A stretch of DNA of 64,000 nucleotides from Hymenolepis diminuta. Its lineage: Eukaryota; Platyhelminthes; Cestoda; Cyclophyllidea; Hymenolepididae. This document shows, piece after piece, positions 1-10,695 of the stretch (position 1 is its first letter; each line of letters starts with the position of its first letter). The notes below the pieces were generated by a model. It saw nothing but the letters and a program-made list of their open reading frames with translations. It was not told where the DNA came from and did no database searches. The stretch covers positions 1,831,792 through 1,895,791 of the forward strand of contig CAADRB010000001.1 of the NCBI GenBank assembly GCA_900708905.1. The letters run 5' to 3'. The translations under genes and the position numbers were made by a program.

Positions 1-819
1 GGACCTTCGGTTAACCATTTCCAGTTGTTTACCACAATTAAAAATCGTAAAATTGCGTACTACTTAGGGTGATAATGATAAGAAAGGGATGTTCACAAGC
101 TGAATAGTTCTACTGTTCAGACTAAATAAATAAACAAAGGTAACTAACTCCGGATCCAATTCACAAATTTAAACAAATGGCCATATATGGCATCATCTCC
201 CCAGTAATAGGATAGGGAGACCTCAGATGCCCTATGGTAGCCATGGCAAATGCAGTCCAATCCCATAGATTACATTTCAGCAACAGGAGAGAAGAATTTA
301 AATTCCCTAAAACTGTTCAACAGCAGTTGGCGCCATAAAGCCATATAAGCTCGGTGACTAATTTTCCCATTCAAAACATAAAGTGCACAAATGGTGCACG
401 CTGTTAAATCGATGGCAGAATGCAAATTTCAGCGGGGAGAAGATTTACGTCCTTTAACATTTAACTTTTTTTCAAATAGAGAAATTAAAAAAGAAATGGC
501 ATGCTGACGCATCGTATGATAAATGATATTTTTTGTGTCAAGAAAGTTGTTGATCTGAATACTCAAATAACCCCCTTAAACTAACCCACACTAGTCTCAA
601 ATGAATAATTAGTGAGGTGCCATGACCAGCAATAGACTTAAATTCATCGATCACCAAACTCCGATTAATATGATCGGGATTTCATTCCTGAATCTGGAGA
701 TCAGTTTAAAAATTTTAACGTTAAATGCAAAGTTGATGGTATTGCTTGTGAGAATTTGGAGAGCTGAATGTTTTCATAATTCAAAGTAAGATGTCCTGAC
801 TCCATTACCTGCTTCTACT

Positions 820-955
820 TGACTCTTCTCGTTTCACACCTTCTTGAACCTGTTTATCGTCCCCCTTATTCAGATAATTCCCCATGTCCAAAACTTGTAC
901 AAGGTTTTTTGTATTGCCATGGGCAATGATAATAAATAATAATTCAAACAAAAAA
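820..955 (+). repeat. LINE-like 3' tail (family F) with AAT-type end
   Basis: The copy ends in ACTTGTACAAGGTTTTTTG, then TTGCCATGGGCAATGATAAT and an AATAAT tract. Four more plus-strand copies with the same end occur in this window (6236, 34325, 51180, 53935). A shared 3' end with a short AAT-type tail fits a truncated non-LTR retrotransposon. Confidence 0.5.
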
Positions 956-1534
956 AGGGTGATTAAAACGCCATTTTCAAAGTTTATTGTTAAGAGAACA
1001 TCAATAAGTAATAAGTTCCTTTAACAATGGTCGTACTAACTACTACTCGACCCGCTGTGAACTCTGTTAGATTGAAATGACTTCATTTCGGATATACCAC
1101 TATTGAAAAGAAGAAATTAAAACTACTTTTTCAATTATTTGAAACCGAAAGTAAGCTTCCTTCCACATCCAATCCTGTTTTGTGAAATACAAAACTGGGA
1201 GAAGTAGAGATGATTTTAAGAAATACTTCAAAGAAGATGACCTTCAAAATGAATTAGTTACAGCCAGAACTGGAAAAGAAAGTAAACCAATTAAAATGGA
1301 TACAAAAGATACGTAATACTCGTGTTTGGGAAAACAACAAGACTTTGTCACCGTCTAAGTATCTGTGGCACTTGAAATATTTGATTCCCTAAGTCTGGGA
1401 TAGCTACAGTTACTATTTTTGGACTTTAGGAAAAGGCAAGAATGCTGAAAATAAAAAGCTGACTATTTACTATCGTTTAAGCCGAAAAATGCCAGAATTC
1501 ATAGAAGTAATACAGAGTAACCTAATATAAAGGT

Positions 1535-1695
1535 ATCCAGACATTTAAATTGTCAAGAAAGTGCCAAGTTATCAGTACAATATGAAGTTTGGTAAATAGT
1601 TGCTGTTCGATTAAAAAGATGGCGACGAAATATATTTAAATATATGCATGCTCAATCCAAAGTCTATCAAGGACAGCCACATAAAATTTGATATC
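1535..1695 (+). repeat. Dispersed repeat C, copy 1
   Basis: It aligns by eye with 56965-57110 through TTATCAGTACAATATGAAG, AATAGTTGCTGTTCG and CATGCTCAATCCAAAGTC. In the other copy this block is open in one frame for about 40 residues (KFLNWLLKRKNGD), so it may be a scrap of a transposon protein. Confidence 0.45.
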
Positions 1696-2877
1696 TAAAA
1701 TGAACCTCTAAGTTGTTTATAAAACTGCATGTGAATAATTAAGTAGTGTTTTAATCTCAAACCAACACCGCGTTAAGTGTGTTCGTCTCATCAAAAAGAG
1801 ACTTACCAAAAGTTCAATTACTTGATAATTCAATTAAGGAGGAACTTTTCAATCATCATTTAGCGGAAATACTGAGAGATTTTCCAATATATTCCTTTTT
1901 TAGGTTTCATAAATAGCTTCTATGTTCCTTTATGAAGTCCAATACTGTTAAGTTCACTGCACAATCGATCAATAATTTAGGGGAGAAAACCAATCGTCTA
2001 CTTTTATCAACTGGGCTAGTTGCTTCCGATTGCAATTTGGATAGTTAAAATATGGCTAATTACAATCTAGTTCCTATTTCCTCCCTTTCCTATGTTTGCA
2101 AATGGACAAAAAGTGGGATGGAGGGAGGCAGAGAAAGATTGCAGTGGACTACATAGAACTTTCATTTTTGGCTGGGAGGAAAAAGTATAGAACTTTTATT
2201 GTTCACTACCTTAGAAAAAGAACTTTTTTTTCTAGTGGGAAACAAATCAAGCAAATAAAATTAAACTGACATTTAAAAATCGAGTACTAGAAATTAAAAA
2301 TAGGAGAAGTGTTAAACAAAACGATCTAAAATCTACACAGAGTAGGACATTAACTAAGAATTGTGTATATAGAAATTGCTTATGATCAATTTTAATTTTA
2401 ACTCCACTAAACTGCTATGTAAATACAAATCTTAGATCGCATGCTTTTCAAGAACTTCCTATTGAATTTGTTCATAACTTTATAATAGTGTGTACAAACC
2501 AACTTTCTACACTGCAACGTCTGGCATAAACAGGACAACCGATCATGGACCAATTTTCTGCCTCACCACGGTGTCATCTCGTACCTCGAGGCAGGAGGGG
2601 GACTAATGCATATTCATTTGAAAGGCTTAATTAAAAAAATTCTCCGATTAAAATTAGAGGAGGTGTTTGCGATTGACTGTTTCCAGGGTGAGTTAATGTT
2701 TCTTTAGACAACTTGGCGATTGTCAGAACGCTACCAATTAATAAGATCTTATCGCTATGCATAAACTAATCTGTCTATCAAAACTTCTGTGGAGGCTCAA
2801 CTCATCAGCCGTCATGTCCTAACCCCTCCCTTCTCAGTTGAAAAACAACTGACTTTTAGCTATTTCAACTGTCCACT

Positions 2878-2899
2878 ATATCTATATATATATATATAC
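2878..2899. repeat. TA microsatellite
   Basis: A short alternating TA tract with one interruption lies inside the pyrimidine-rich stretch at 2780-3120. Confidence 0.8.
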
Positions 2900-4478
2900 G
2901 CTCAGGTTTAATTTTTCTCCCGAGCGGACTCAACGTTCCTTTGTTTTACCACGCATCTACTCCTCCCTATTCAGCTCCTGACGGTCAACTTTTACAGTCA
3001 GGTCCTTCAGTCATCTCCTCCCTACCTACAGCCCCTCCTACTTTCTGCTATGTAGTTCTTTATATTTGCTAAGTCTTTTTAAAGCAGCATTTTTACGATT
3101 CCTGTGCCTTTCCTTTTACTCTTTATACATTTACATTTAGTGACTCCAGTAGTTAATCTCATACAAACCGAATTAATGCATATCAATGTTTAAAGAGTGA
3201 ACAAATCAGAACTGACTTTGGGCTAACCTTGGGGTAGCAAAAATGAAGACGATAAAATTGCATATACTTTTGAAGACCTGAAGACAATTCATCAAAAATT
3301 GTGAACGGAATTCATTTCTCGGACAGTGGATTCTTCCCCACCCGTAATAAGGAACATAGGTATGATATCATATAAAAAGATATACTTAGATAAGTGATGA
3401 AAGTAAATATGAATGATGATAACTAATATTATTTAAGCAAAGGAAAACAATTTTTATTTACAACGGAAGTAAGGTTGTAAGGTTAAATCGAAATAACTTG
3501 CGAAGAGGAAAATAACGAAAATGCAGCCACTCATTCACCTCATTCTTCTTTTAAATTACATTAATCAAACATGAAAGACAGAATTTGCATAAACAAATCG
3601 CCACAAACAACTCTACGATAATTAATGCGACAAGGCAAAATCGAGTGAGTTAAAAAATAATAAAAACAGCAACATGTAAATTTCAACGCTAGCGCACATT
3701 AAAAGGAACCAACTTCAAGAACCTCTCTTAAAACAGGGAAAGATTCATACATTTACATGAAACCATTCGCAATAAAAAAACAAACACAGATGCAATATAA
3801 CACGTGGCCACCGATTTGTCCATTCATTTATTGCGATATTGTTATAGCTACAGACCCTTTAAGAAGAAGGCAGAGAACGTATAACTCATTGACAGTTCAA
3901 TTATCATGTAGGCATAATTGCTTATGTATAGCATGACTGATTGGCCATCCGTTTTGTAAGCAATGTAACAGTAGAGAAAAGAATAATAATCGATTATGAG
4001 CAAATACCACGATTCTATGAATTCCGTTCGGAACCCCGAAAACATCCCATTTTCTAAACGTCAAACAATAACCGTCAACTCCAGCTGTTAATATACTTTA
4101 ACTGCAGACGACACTACATCTGAAAAAGTAGTCCGAAAGTGCTTAAAAACGTGTGATTGTTATGCTGATAATGCTAAGACAGACAACTCTCTTTTCGGCA
4201 AATAAGAAATCAAAGTTTTAAAATAACCAAAAGTGTTGAAAGCGAAGAAAGTAAGATAGATCGACAAAATCCAGGCGAATCTAAATCATCGAATTTTGAC
4301 AGGCGTCATATAGTAAGTTAGATAGCTAGCTAACGGGTTAGCTGTTACGCGACACATACTGATACAGATATTCAGACTCCATCAATTAGTAAAAAATGAA
4401 AATCTGATCTACGAAATATAGGAGCTAGTGTGAATTTGCACATGGTCCGCACATTGGATTAACTAAGTACCAAGCACG

Positions 4479-4680
4479 TTTAGGAAAGCGTTTTTCCGTC
4501 ACTCATATTCAGGTAGAGGAGCAACATCACGGAGCAAACTCGAATTCGATCCCTGCCCCTTTACTGGCCTAGTTAAACCAGTGTGATTGACCATTTCCCT
4601 CAATGGGTATGCACCGATAGACAGCCGTAATTTCGGAGTTCGCAGTCAAGCACATTGACCGGAACACTACCGATACATAT
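4479..4680 (-). repeat. tRNA-derived SINE (family 1), reverse copy
   Basis: Read on the minus strand it shows the body motif around 4560-4600 and the GTGTTGGAAAACGC-like 3' end at about 4480-4520. The tRNA-like 5' end is worn. Confidence 0.6.
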
Positions 4681-5549
4681 GAATATTGGCTGTGTAGAGA
4701 TTCCCAGATAAATGAAGAATACTAGAAGTGTTCATATAAAATAATTTTTCCTGACCAGTGATAAAGAGACAATAGCACGAGGCATTAAGGAATTCTCGAC
4801 CCCCTCCCCATCACTTCTATCATAATGTGGAGAAATGACCAATTGGGCATGAAAGACACTATTTTCATAGTGAAAAAATTCATTTGATATTTCTACCATT
4901 GATGCTCCGACGACATAATTGTGTTTAGTAGGCGAAATAATTACCTTAAATACAAGGTTGGGTATTGATAAATGTAAGTAGAAGAGAGGTAATATTACAT
5001 AAAAAAGGCAATAAAGACGTCAATGGGGTACTAAGCAACTCTCAAATCTTGACAACTACTTTTCAATATTTAATCTTCATGCCCAGCCAACTTCGAATGC
5101 CTATTTTAGTGATTGAATAGATGGAACTGGTCCAGTACAATTTCTCGAGTGTTTTATAAATAACACAACGAGACTTTATTCAATTTGATTAATCTGATAT
5201 AACTGCATTGTCTGCATACCATACGATGTAGGATACCACATAAGAAACTTGGAAGTTTGGGAATAGATTCAGAAATATTCAGGTATAAAAGTGGTCCAAA
5301 ATAACCATCTAATATTGAGACCCCAACATCGGCTTGGATTAAAATGATATTGGAAAATCATAGTAAAGACTGGCCGAAAATGTAATCATGTGAGGATAAG
5401 AAGTAACGGGAGAAGCAGAGAGCTAATGTATTGTCTGTTTAATAACTTTCCCTACTGATCTAAATCTACAAAATAACATGTTCACTTTCTTATTAACTCT
5501 CATTTGAGCAACAGGTCTTCTCTTTTCTTCCTTATGAATCTTGACAACA

Positions 5550-5755
5550 ATGACTATCTTGTGCGCCGATGGCCAAAGGGCTTATCCGTGATGTTAGAGG
5601 TCACGGATTCAATACCCTTCGGTGAACACCCAACCGCACTGATCAAGCCTGGGGTGGTGGTAGAATTCGAATTTCTAACCAAGGAAGCTTCAAATATTAC
5701 CTTTCTACCCACAAGATGAGTGTTGGAAAAGGTTCTTTTAAATGGGCTTGACAGT
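5550..5755 (+). repeat. tRNA-derived SINE (family 1)
   Basis: This is one of about twenty copies in the window of a family roughly 220 bp long. The 5' part resembles tRNA promoter boxes: an A-box-like GACGCAGTGGTTAACG and a B-box-like GGTCACGGGTTCGAT. A conserved body follows (AATGGCCAACCGCACTGG, TTAAGTCTGGCTAA, GATGAGTGTTGGAAAACGC), and the end reads CTTGGGAATTAATA. This copy is nearly full length, with B-box GGTCACGGATTCAAT. Confidence 0.7.
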
Positions 5756-6235
5756 CAGTCATAGTAGACATCAGTGGTCGACCAAACCAGCTGTAAACTG
5801 TTATATCAGTGGCGATCTAGCCTTGAATAAACAAAGATGAAAGTATCCCTGGAAGGTAAATTAATTCACATTAAGATAAAGAAACAGTGACCAGAAGTTG
5901 AGGTATGAATGCCGTAAAGCATGGAGACTCGTAAAAGGGAAAGGCCATTTGCTAGTACAAGTCAAACAGCCAACAGTCTGTCTGCTTGTCCACCGGAATA
6001 AGTGTGCCATGATGCGCATGCATAAAGGACAACGAATAACCGGACACCTTACAAGCAGGCATGCGCAGGCCGACGCGCACGCCTTTTTTAGACACGCTTC
6101 TTCCAAGTCTTTAAGTGTATGTGATTGTGCATACTTTTACTTGGCAAGATGGATGGAAAAAGTGACAAGGCAATTAGGGAATTTGTGATGCACCTCTCTC
6201 GCTCTATGTGAATTTTATGCGGGTCAACTTATTAT

Positions 6236-6365
6236 TGATCCTCTCCTCCGTTTTATACCTTATTCCCCTTATTTACATTCTTACCAATGATTAAAGCTAA
6301 CAAGCTTTTTTGCTGTACTATGGGCAATAACACGTACTAGTGGTGTACATCTTAGTTTATAATAA
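6236..6365 (+). repeat. LINE-like 3' tail (family F)
   Basis: It shares CTTATTCCCCTTATTTACATT and the TACTATGGGCAATAA end. It follows an unusually GC-rich block (5898-6190) that may be part of the same insertion. Confidence 0.4.
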
Positions 6366-6683
6366 AATTCCGCGACTCTACAGGTGGGAGTGGCGCCGCC
6401 ATCCAATTCCTTTAAATCTGATCAATAGGCACGGATATAAGCTTGCCTCAGCTTACAGACGAAATTGAAATAGGTGGTCAAATTCGGAATAACGAAAACA
6501 ATTAAATGATAGCTTTAGTTAGTTAAAACCCGACAACTAGGGAAATTTTCATCCAATCACCTCTAACCAAATAAAATGCTTTCGCAAATTCTCAAGATAA
6601 AAATTTTTTAAGAACAAAGACCTATATACGTAAGGTATCCGAGGACATATATATTTTTGTAATTTAAACTACTCTGATAATAA

Positions 6684-7740
6684 TTAATGCATTTTTTTGT
6701 ATCGGAAGATCTCATGCTAGATAATACTAAAACTAATGAGATGAAGAGGCACTCTCGAATAGTGTCTATAAAAGCGAAATACAACAATTTAGAAATTGCA
6801 AGATTTCTACAAGTCACCAGATCTTTCCTATGCAAAGTCAGAAAGGAGCTGCCGAATGAAAACAATAGAGATGATGAAGTGGATTCCACGATGAAGAGAA
6901 AACGGGGGCTTATCAACGCTCTGCTGACTCACAACACCTGAGTAAATCAGAAGAGTGCATGGCATCATGGACGAAAATCATGGGAAGTCAATACGATATC
7001 TTGCCAAACATCTTCCAGTGTCTGAAGGAACAACAATATATAAGGAATATTCTTCATCAAGACCTCGGATACAAATCATACGTTCTTAAGCGAGGTCACT
7101 TAATGTCGACAAAAACAACTCAAGAGAATCGTTTAACGCATGCAAAATGACTTAAACAAACTGAAGCATCCAGAAGAACAGGAGTGTCCCTGATTTTTCT
7201 CCGACGAAAAAAACGTCGACGAGGATAAAAAAATCAATCGAAAAAATGATAGGTGGCCATGTGCGAGCGGGCTCTACTGAGGTTCTAACTGTTATGCGCA
7301 CGACATTTCCAGCAACAGTGATGCTTTTTGGTGTTGTAAAGGCCAGTAAGGGAGGGGCACATCATGACTCCTCCATTTTTTCCACATGGCCTTAGAATCA
7401 ATGCAAATGCAGACGCCTATGTGAGGACTCTTAAAACCATTGTTGTTAAGCCAACGTAGCTAATGGAAGAAGACCCATCCCCCCTATGTCTTCCAACAGG
7501 ACTCGCCTCCATCATGTAAAGCTCTCAAAACCGAAGATTGAATGGCCGAGAATTTTCATCATCATGTCACACCAAACTTATGACTACCTTCAAACTCACC
7601 AGACCTTAATCCTTCGCATCATTACATGTGCGGCGGGGCGGGACGTGGTTGAAAGGGAAATCTAATAAGTGTCCCAATAACATCAAATCCACCTCTCTGA
7701 TGGAAGCAGAAGCAGAGGAGAGATAGAATAAAACCTAGGT
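6684..7740 (+). pseudogene. Decayed mariner-like (Tc1/mariner superfamily) transposase
   Basis: Three frame-shifted stretches make up a mariner transposase remnant. About 6687-6940 is the N-terminal helix-turn-helix part (NLEIARFLQVTRSFLCKVRKEL). About 6945-7150 is the next helical part (ASWTKIMGSQYDI, DLGYKSYVLKRG). About 7180-7690 is the DDE catalytic part: FSDEKNVDEDKKINRKNDRW carries the first Asp, VFQQDSPPSC the second and SPDLNPSHHY the third. It ends in VVERE followed by a CPNN-type segment. Stops and frameshifts separate and interrupt these pieces, so it is inactive. I could not identify terminal inverted repeats. The family is widespread in invertebrates, and the catalytic block is recognisable without alignment. 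Confidence 0.85.
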
Positions 7741-8154
7741 TAACAGGTATAATGTCTACTTTTTTTATTATAAGAAACTGTAAGTTTCCACCATTAACAA
7801 TTTCATTTTCTGTTTCCTCAGATGCCTTACGTATCCTGTAAAAACCCCTGGTTTCCCCATGGAAATATCCTTTCAATCAATGAAATACTGATACTGTGCA
7901 CGAATGCTACCATTTCTTTCAATCACATGAGTAAAAAAATTACAAAATTTCCTGGTTATTTTGTTCTTCAACTACAATTACTTCCTCTACAATGTAGTCT
8001 GTAATGAGAAGACTGAACAGCGGACCAGTAGCCAGACACCAAAAGGAAGGAATCCAAACAGGTGATGAAATTTAAACAAACAAGCTGCAAAGTTATATAC
8101 AGGAAGATTTCAGAATTCTTCCCTCAAATATACCCAACTTAGATTAATAATTAT

Positions 8155-8370
8155 TAGTTGTCCTCCTCGTCTGCCATGTCAAAGGTCACGGGTTCGATTT
8201 ACATGGGCGCGGACCCAGTGAACTGAATGGCCAACCGCACTGGTTAAGTCTGGCTAAGATAGAGGGTAGTGAATAAGTCTCACCTGGGAGGCTCTAATGA
8301 TGTCGCACTCTACGCATGATGAGTGTTGAAAAACGCTTTCCCGAACGGTCTTGGGAATAAAAAATTTAAG
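8155..8370 (+). repeat. tRNA-derived SINE (family 1)
   Basis: One of the best preserved copies: an intact B-box (GGTCACGGGTTCGAT), GGCCAACCGCACTGG, GATGAGTGTTG and the CTTGGGAATAA end. The A-box region is decayed. Confidence 0.75.
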
Positions 8371-9227
8371 CATCAGATTTCAATAATAATAAGTTTAGTG
8401 AAAAGCAAACGAATAAAACATCTATAACCAAAGTCCAAAATCTCACCAAGAGATTCTGGTGAATTGAAAAGCAGAATAAGTGGGACAAAAATATGCAAAC
8501 CCAATGATGGAAAACAAGAATGACAACTTCGTAAGTTCACACTGCTATACCCACACAGTAAGCGAGTATTATTTATTACTGAAACACAAACAAATAATCC
8601 CTCGTGTTAGTACCATTTCTATTGTAACGAAGTAATAGGAGTGTTTTTGCATAAAAACAAACTACTGATGCTGAATTAAAGGAGAGAGCGATAGAGATAA
8701 GGTATCAAACATGAAGAATTAAAGGCATTCGAAAGACCTACCAGTAGAGCCCGATCAGGGAGCAAAGTGAAGTGAAGCCAAGCAGAGAGTGGATCAGATT
8801 TTGCATAAATTACCTTTCAGGAAGCAAATGCAAATTTGATCGCCATGGTGATCTTACACGAAGTGTGCTGCGTATGTGTTACTAATAGTAATCATTAATA
8901 CCTTATGATGTACTACGGTGAATAATTAACAGTCAAATAGGAATGAGTAAGATCAATTGGTAGGAGACCGATTGGAATATTCTCCGTAAATCTGAGCGAA
9001 GTTCACCGGCTACGTCTCTGATGGACTAGAATATCGATATCCATCTTCGTACCTGGGAATATAACCTCACGACTACTCTATTATTAGCTAGCCGATCATT
9101 TTTCGCATAACAAAATCTATACGAAAAAACCCACTTTCTTTTTCCACTTGAGTCTGAGCATCTGGAAACCCAGCAATATAAGAGAAACAGCCTAGGTAAC
9201 ATCATGGATTACATAAGTGAATAAACT

Positions 9228-9430
9228 GTGCCGGTGACGAAGTGGCCAACGTGCACAGCCAACAAGTCAGAGTTCACAGTTTCGATGTTCATCCGTACCC
9301 GCCCGGCAAGCAGAATGGCAAACCGTACTGGTTAAGTCTGGCTAAAAAATGGAGTGACAGAACTAGTTTTCACTCCACACTTCAATCATGCAACTCAGAA
9401 TGAATGCTAAAAGGACTGGGGAATTATTAG
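9228..9430 (+). repeat. tRNA-derived SINE (family 1)
   Basis: The A-box (GTGACGAAGTGG) and the GTACTGGTTAAGTCTGGCTAA body are clear; the 3' end is shortened. Confidence 0.7.
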
Positions 9431-10494
9431 TTATTAGGTGGATAATCGAGACAATAAATCGATTAGTGGCGAGGTTGCGTTTAGAATACTGAAGTAAGCA
9501 TATCACTTAAGCTTCAGATAGCGCAAGAAGATTTAGTGTTTGGAACTAACGAGACACATTAGTCAATTATATTTGCCCATAAGTATGAGACATCGGAGTG
9601 AAAGTAACAGTTGAGAATCTGATAAAGATAAATCAGATGATCAAACATATCGCTATAGCAGACTCAAGAAACAGAAAAAGGATTGACTGTGAATATTATC
9701 TGTACACCGATGAAAGGCATAGAGAGAATATACTAAAATATTAATCCCATCCAAGCTTTGCGAAATTAATTACAAGATAGGAAGGAGAACAATGCCGAAA
9801 CGTCAGCCCCAAACCCAGTAAAATGAAAATGTGTCTAAATAGAAGAGTGAAATTAACTGAAAACAATCGATAAGCAGCCTAGGGCTGAAGAATGGGTCAT
9901 AAGCAGAAAATATGGTTCAACATTTGGATGGTAAAAAATGGGAATCGATAATCAGATCAAGATAAGAGCTATGAAAAAGGGACAAGGTTGTTACAGTAAC
10001 GACGATTGGAAAGACCAACCAAAATGGTTAATACAAATCAGTTAAAAGATGAAGAAATGCTCAATCTTATACACAATTTGATCTTCAAAGATAACCTGCC
10101 GCTGCCAAATCTCAGTATATAACTGAAGAGAAATTTCTTCAATGTGTTCGGGTGGGACGAAATTCTTTGATCACAAATAATGTTTTGATCACAACGATCA
10201 ACCAATTGGCGGTTATAGGAAAACAAATTCTTAAGTATTTAGGAAAGGGGCATTAGAGAAGTAAGTAGCAGTTCGTTCTTAACCGCCAAAAGGTTATGTT
10301 CTCTAATGGCACGTATATATTCGCTCAGATGAATAGCTTGATCTCATTAAGTTTAGCAGCTTCTCTCTGCCCCACTGTTTAGTGGTGCATACCCTCACTA
10401 TATTTAGTTCAAGTCTGACGCTAGTTAGATTTCTCCAAACGTAACACTACTTTCTCTTTAACTCTCCAGTCCTCTAGTAATTTTAAATAAACGA

Positions 10495-10695
10495 AAATGA
10501 CGCAGTGGTTAACGTTCTCGTCAGCGAAATCAAAGGCTATGGGTTTGACGTTCGTTGGCGCGCAATCAGTGAGCGGAATGGCCAACTACAATAGTTACGT
10601 CTAATTAATAAAGAGTGGCAGAATTCAAGTCTCCCACCAGAGAGGATCCATGATGCTACTCCTCTGCCCAAAATGAATGTTGGAATTTTAAATGA
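10495..10695 (+). repeat. tRNA-derived SINE (family 1)
   Basis: It has a well-kept A-box (TGACGCAGTGGTTAACG), a mutated B-box (GGGTTTGACG) and the usual body up to the AATGAATGTTGGA motif. Confidence 0.7.

Larger units (their letters stand above)
1..4478. other. Gene-free AT-rich region
   Basis: No exon with family resemblance was seen on either strand. Besides one LINE-like tail, a repeat C copy and a TA tract, a pyrimidine-rich stretch (2780-3120) stands out in composition. The rest is unclassified. Confidence 0.6.

Noticed and set aside
2780..3120. Pyrimidine-rich block considered as an LTR matching 15180-15470
   Set aside because: Similarity is limited to general composition; no ordered matching blocks were found.
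5898..6188. 96-codon open frame on the plus strand as a gene
   Set aside because: No family resemblance, no splice context, and an overlapping open frame of similar length on the other strand; better explained by local GC richness or a mobile fragment.
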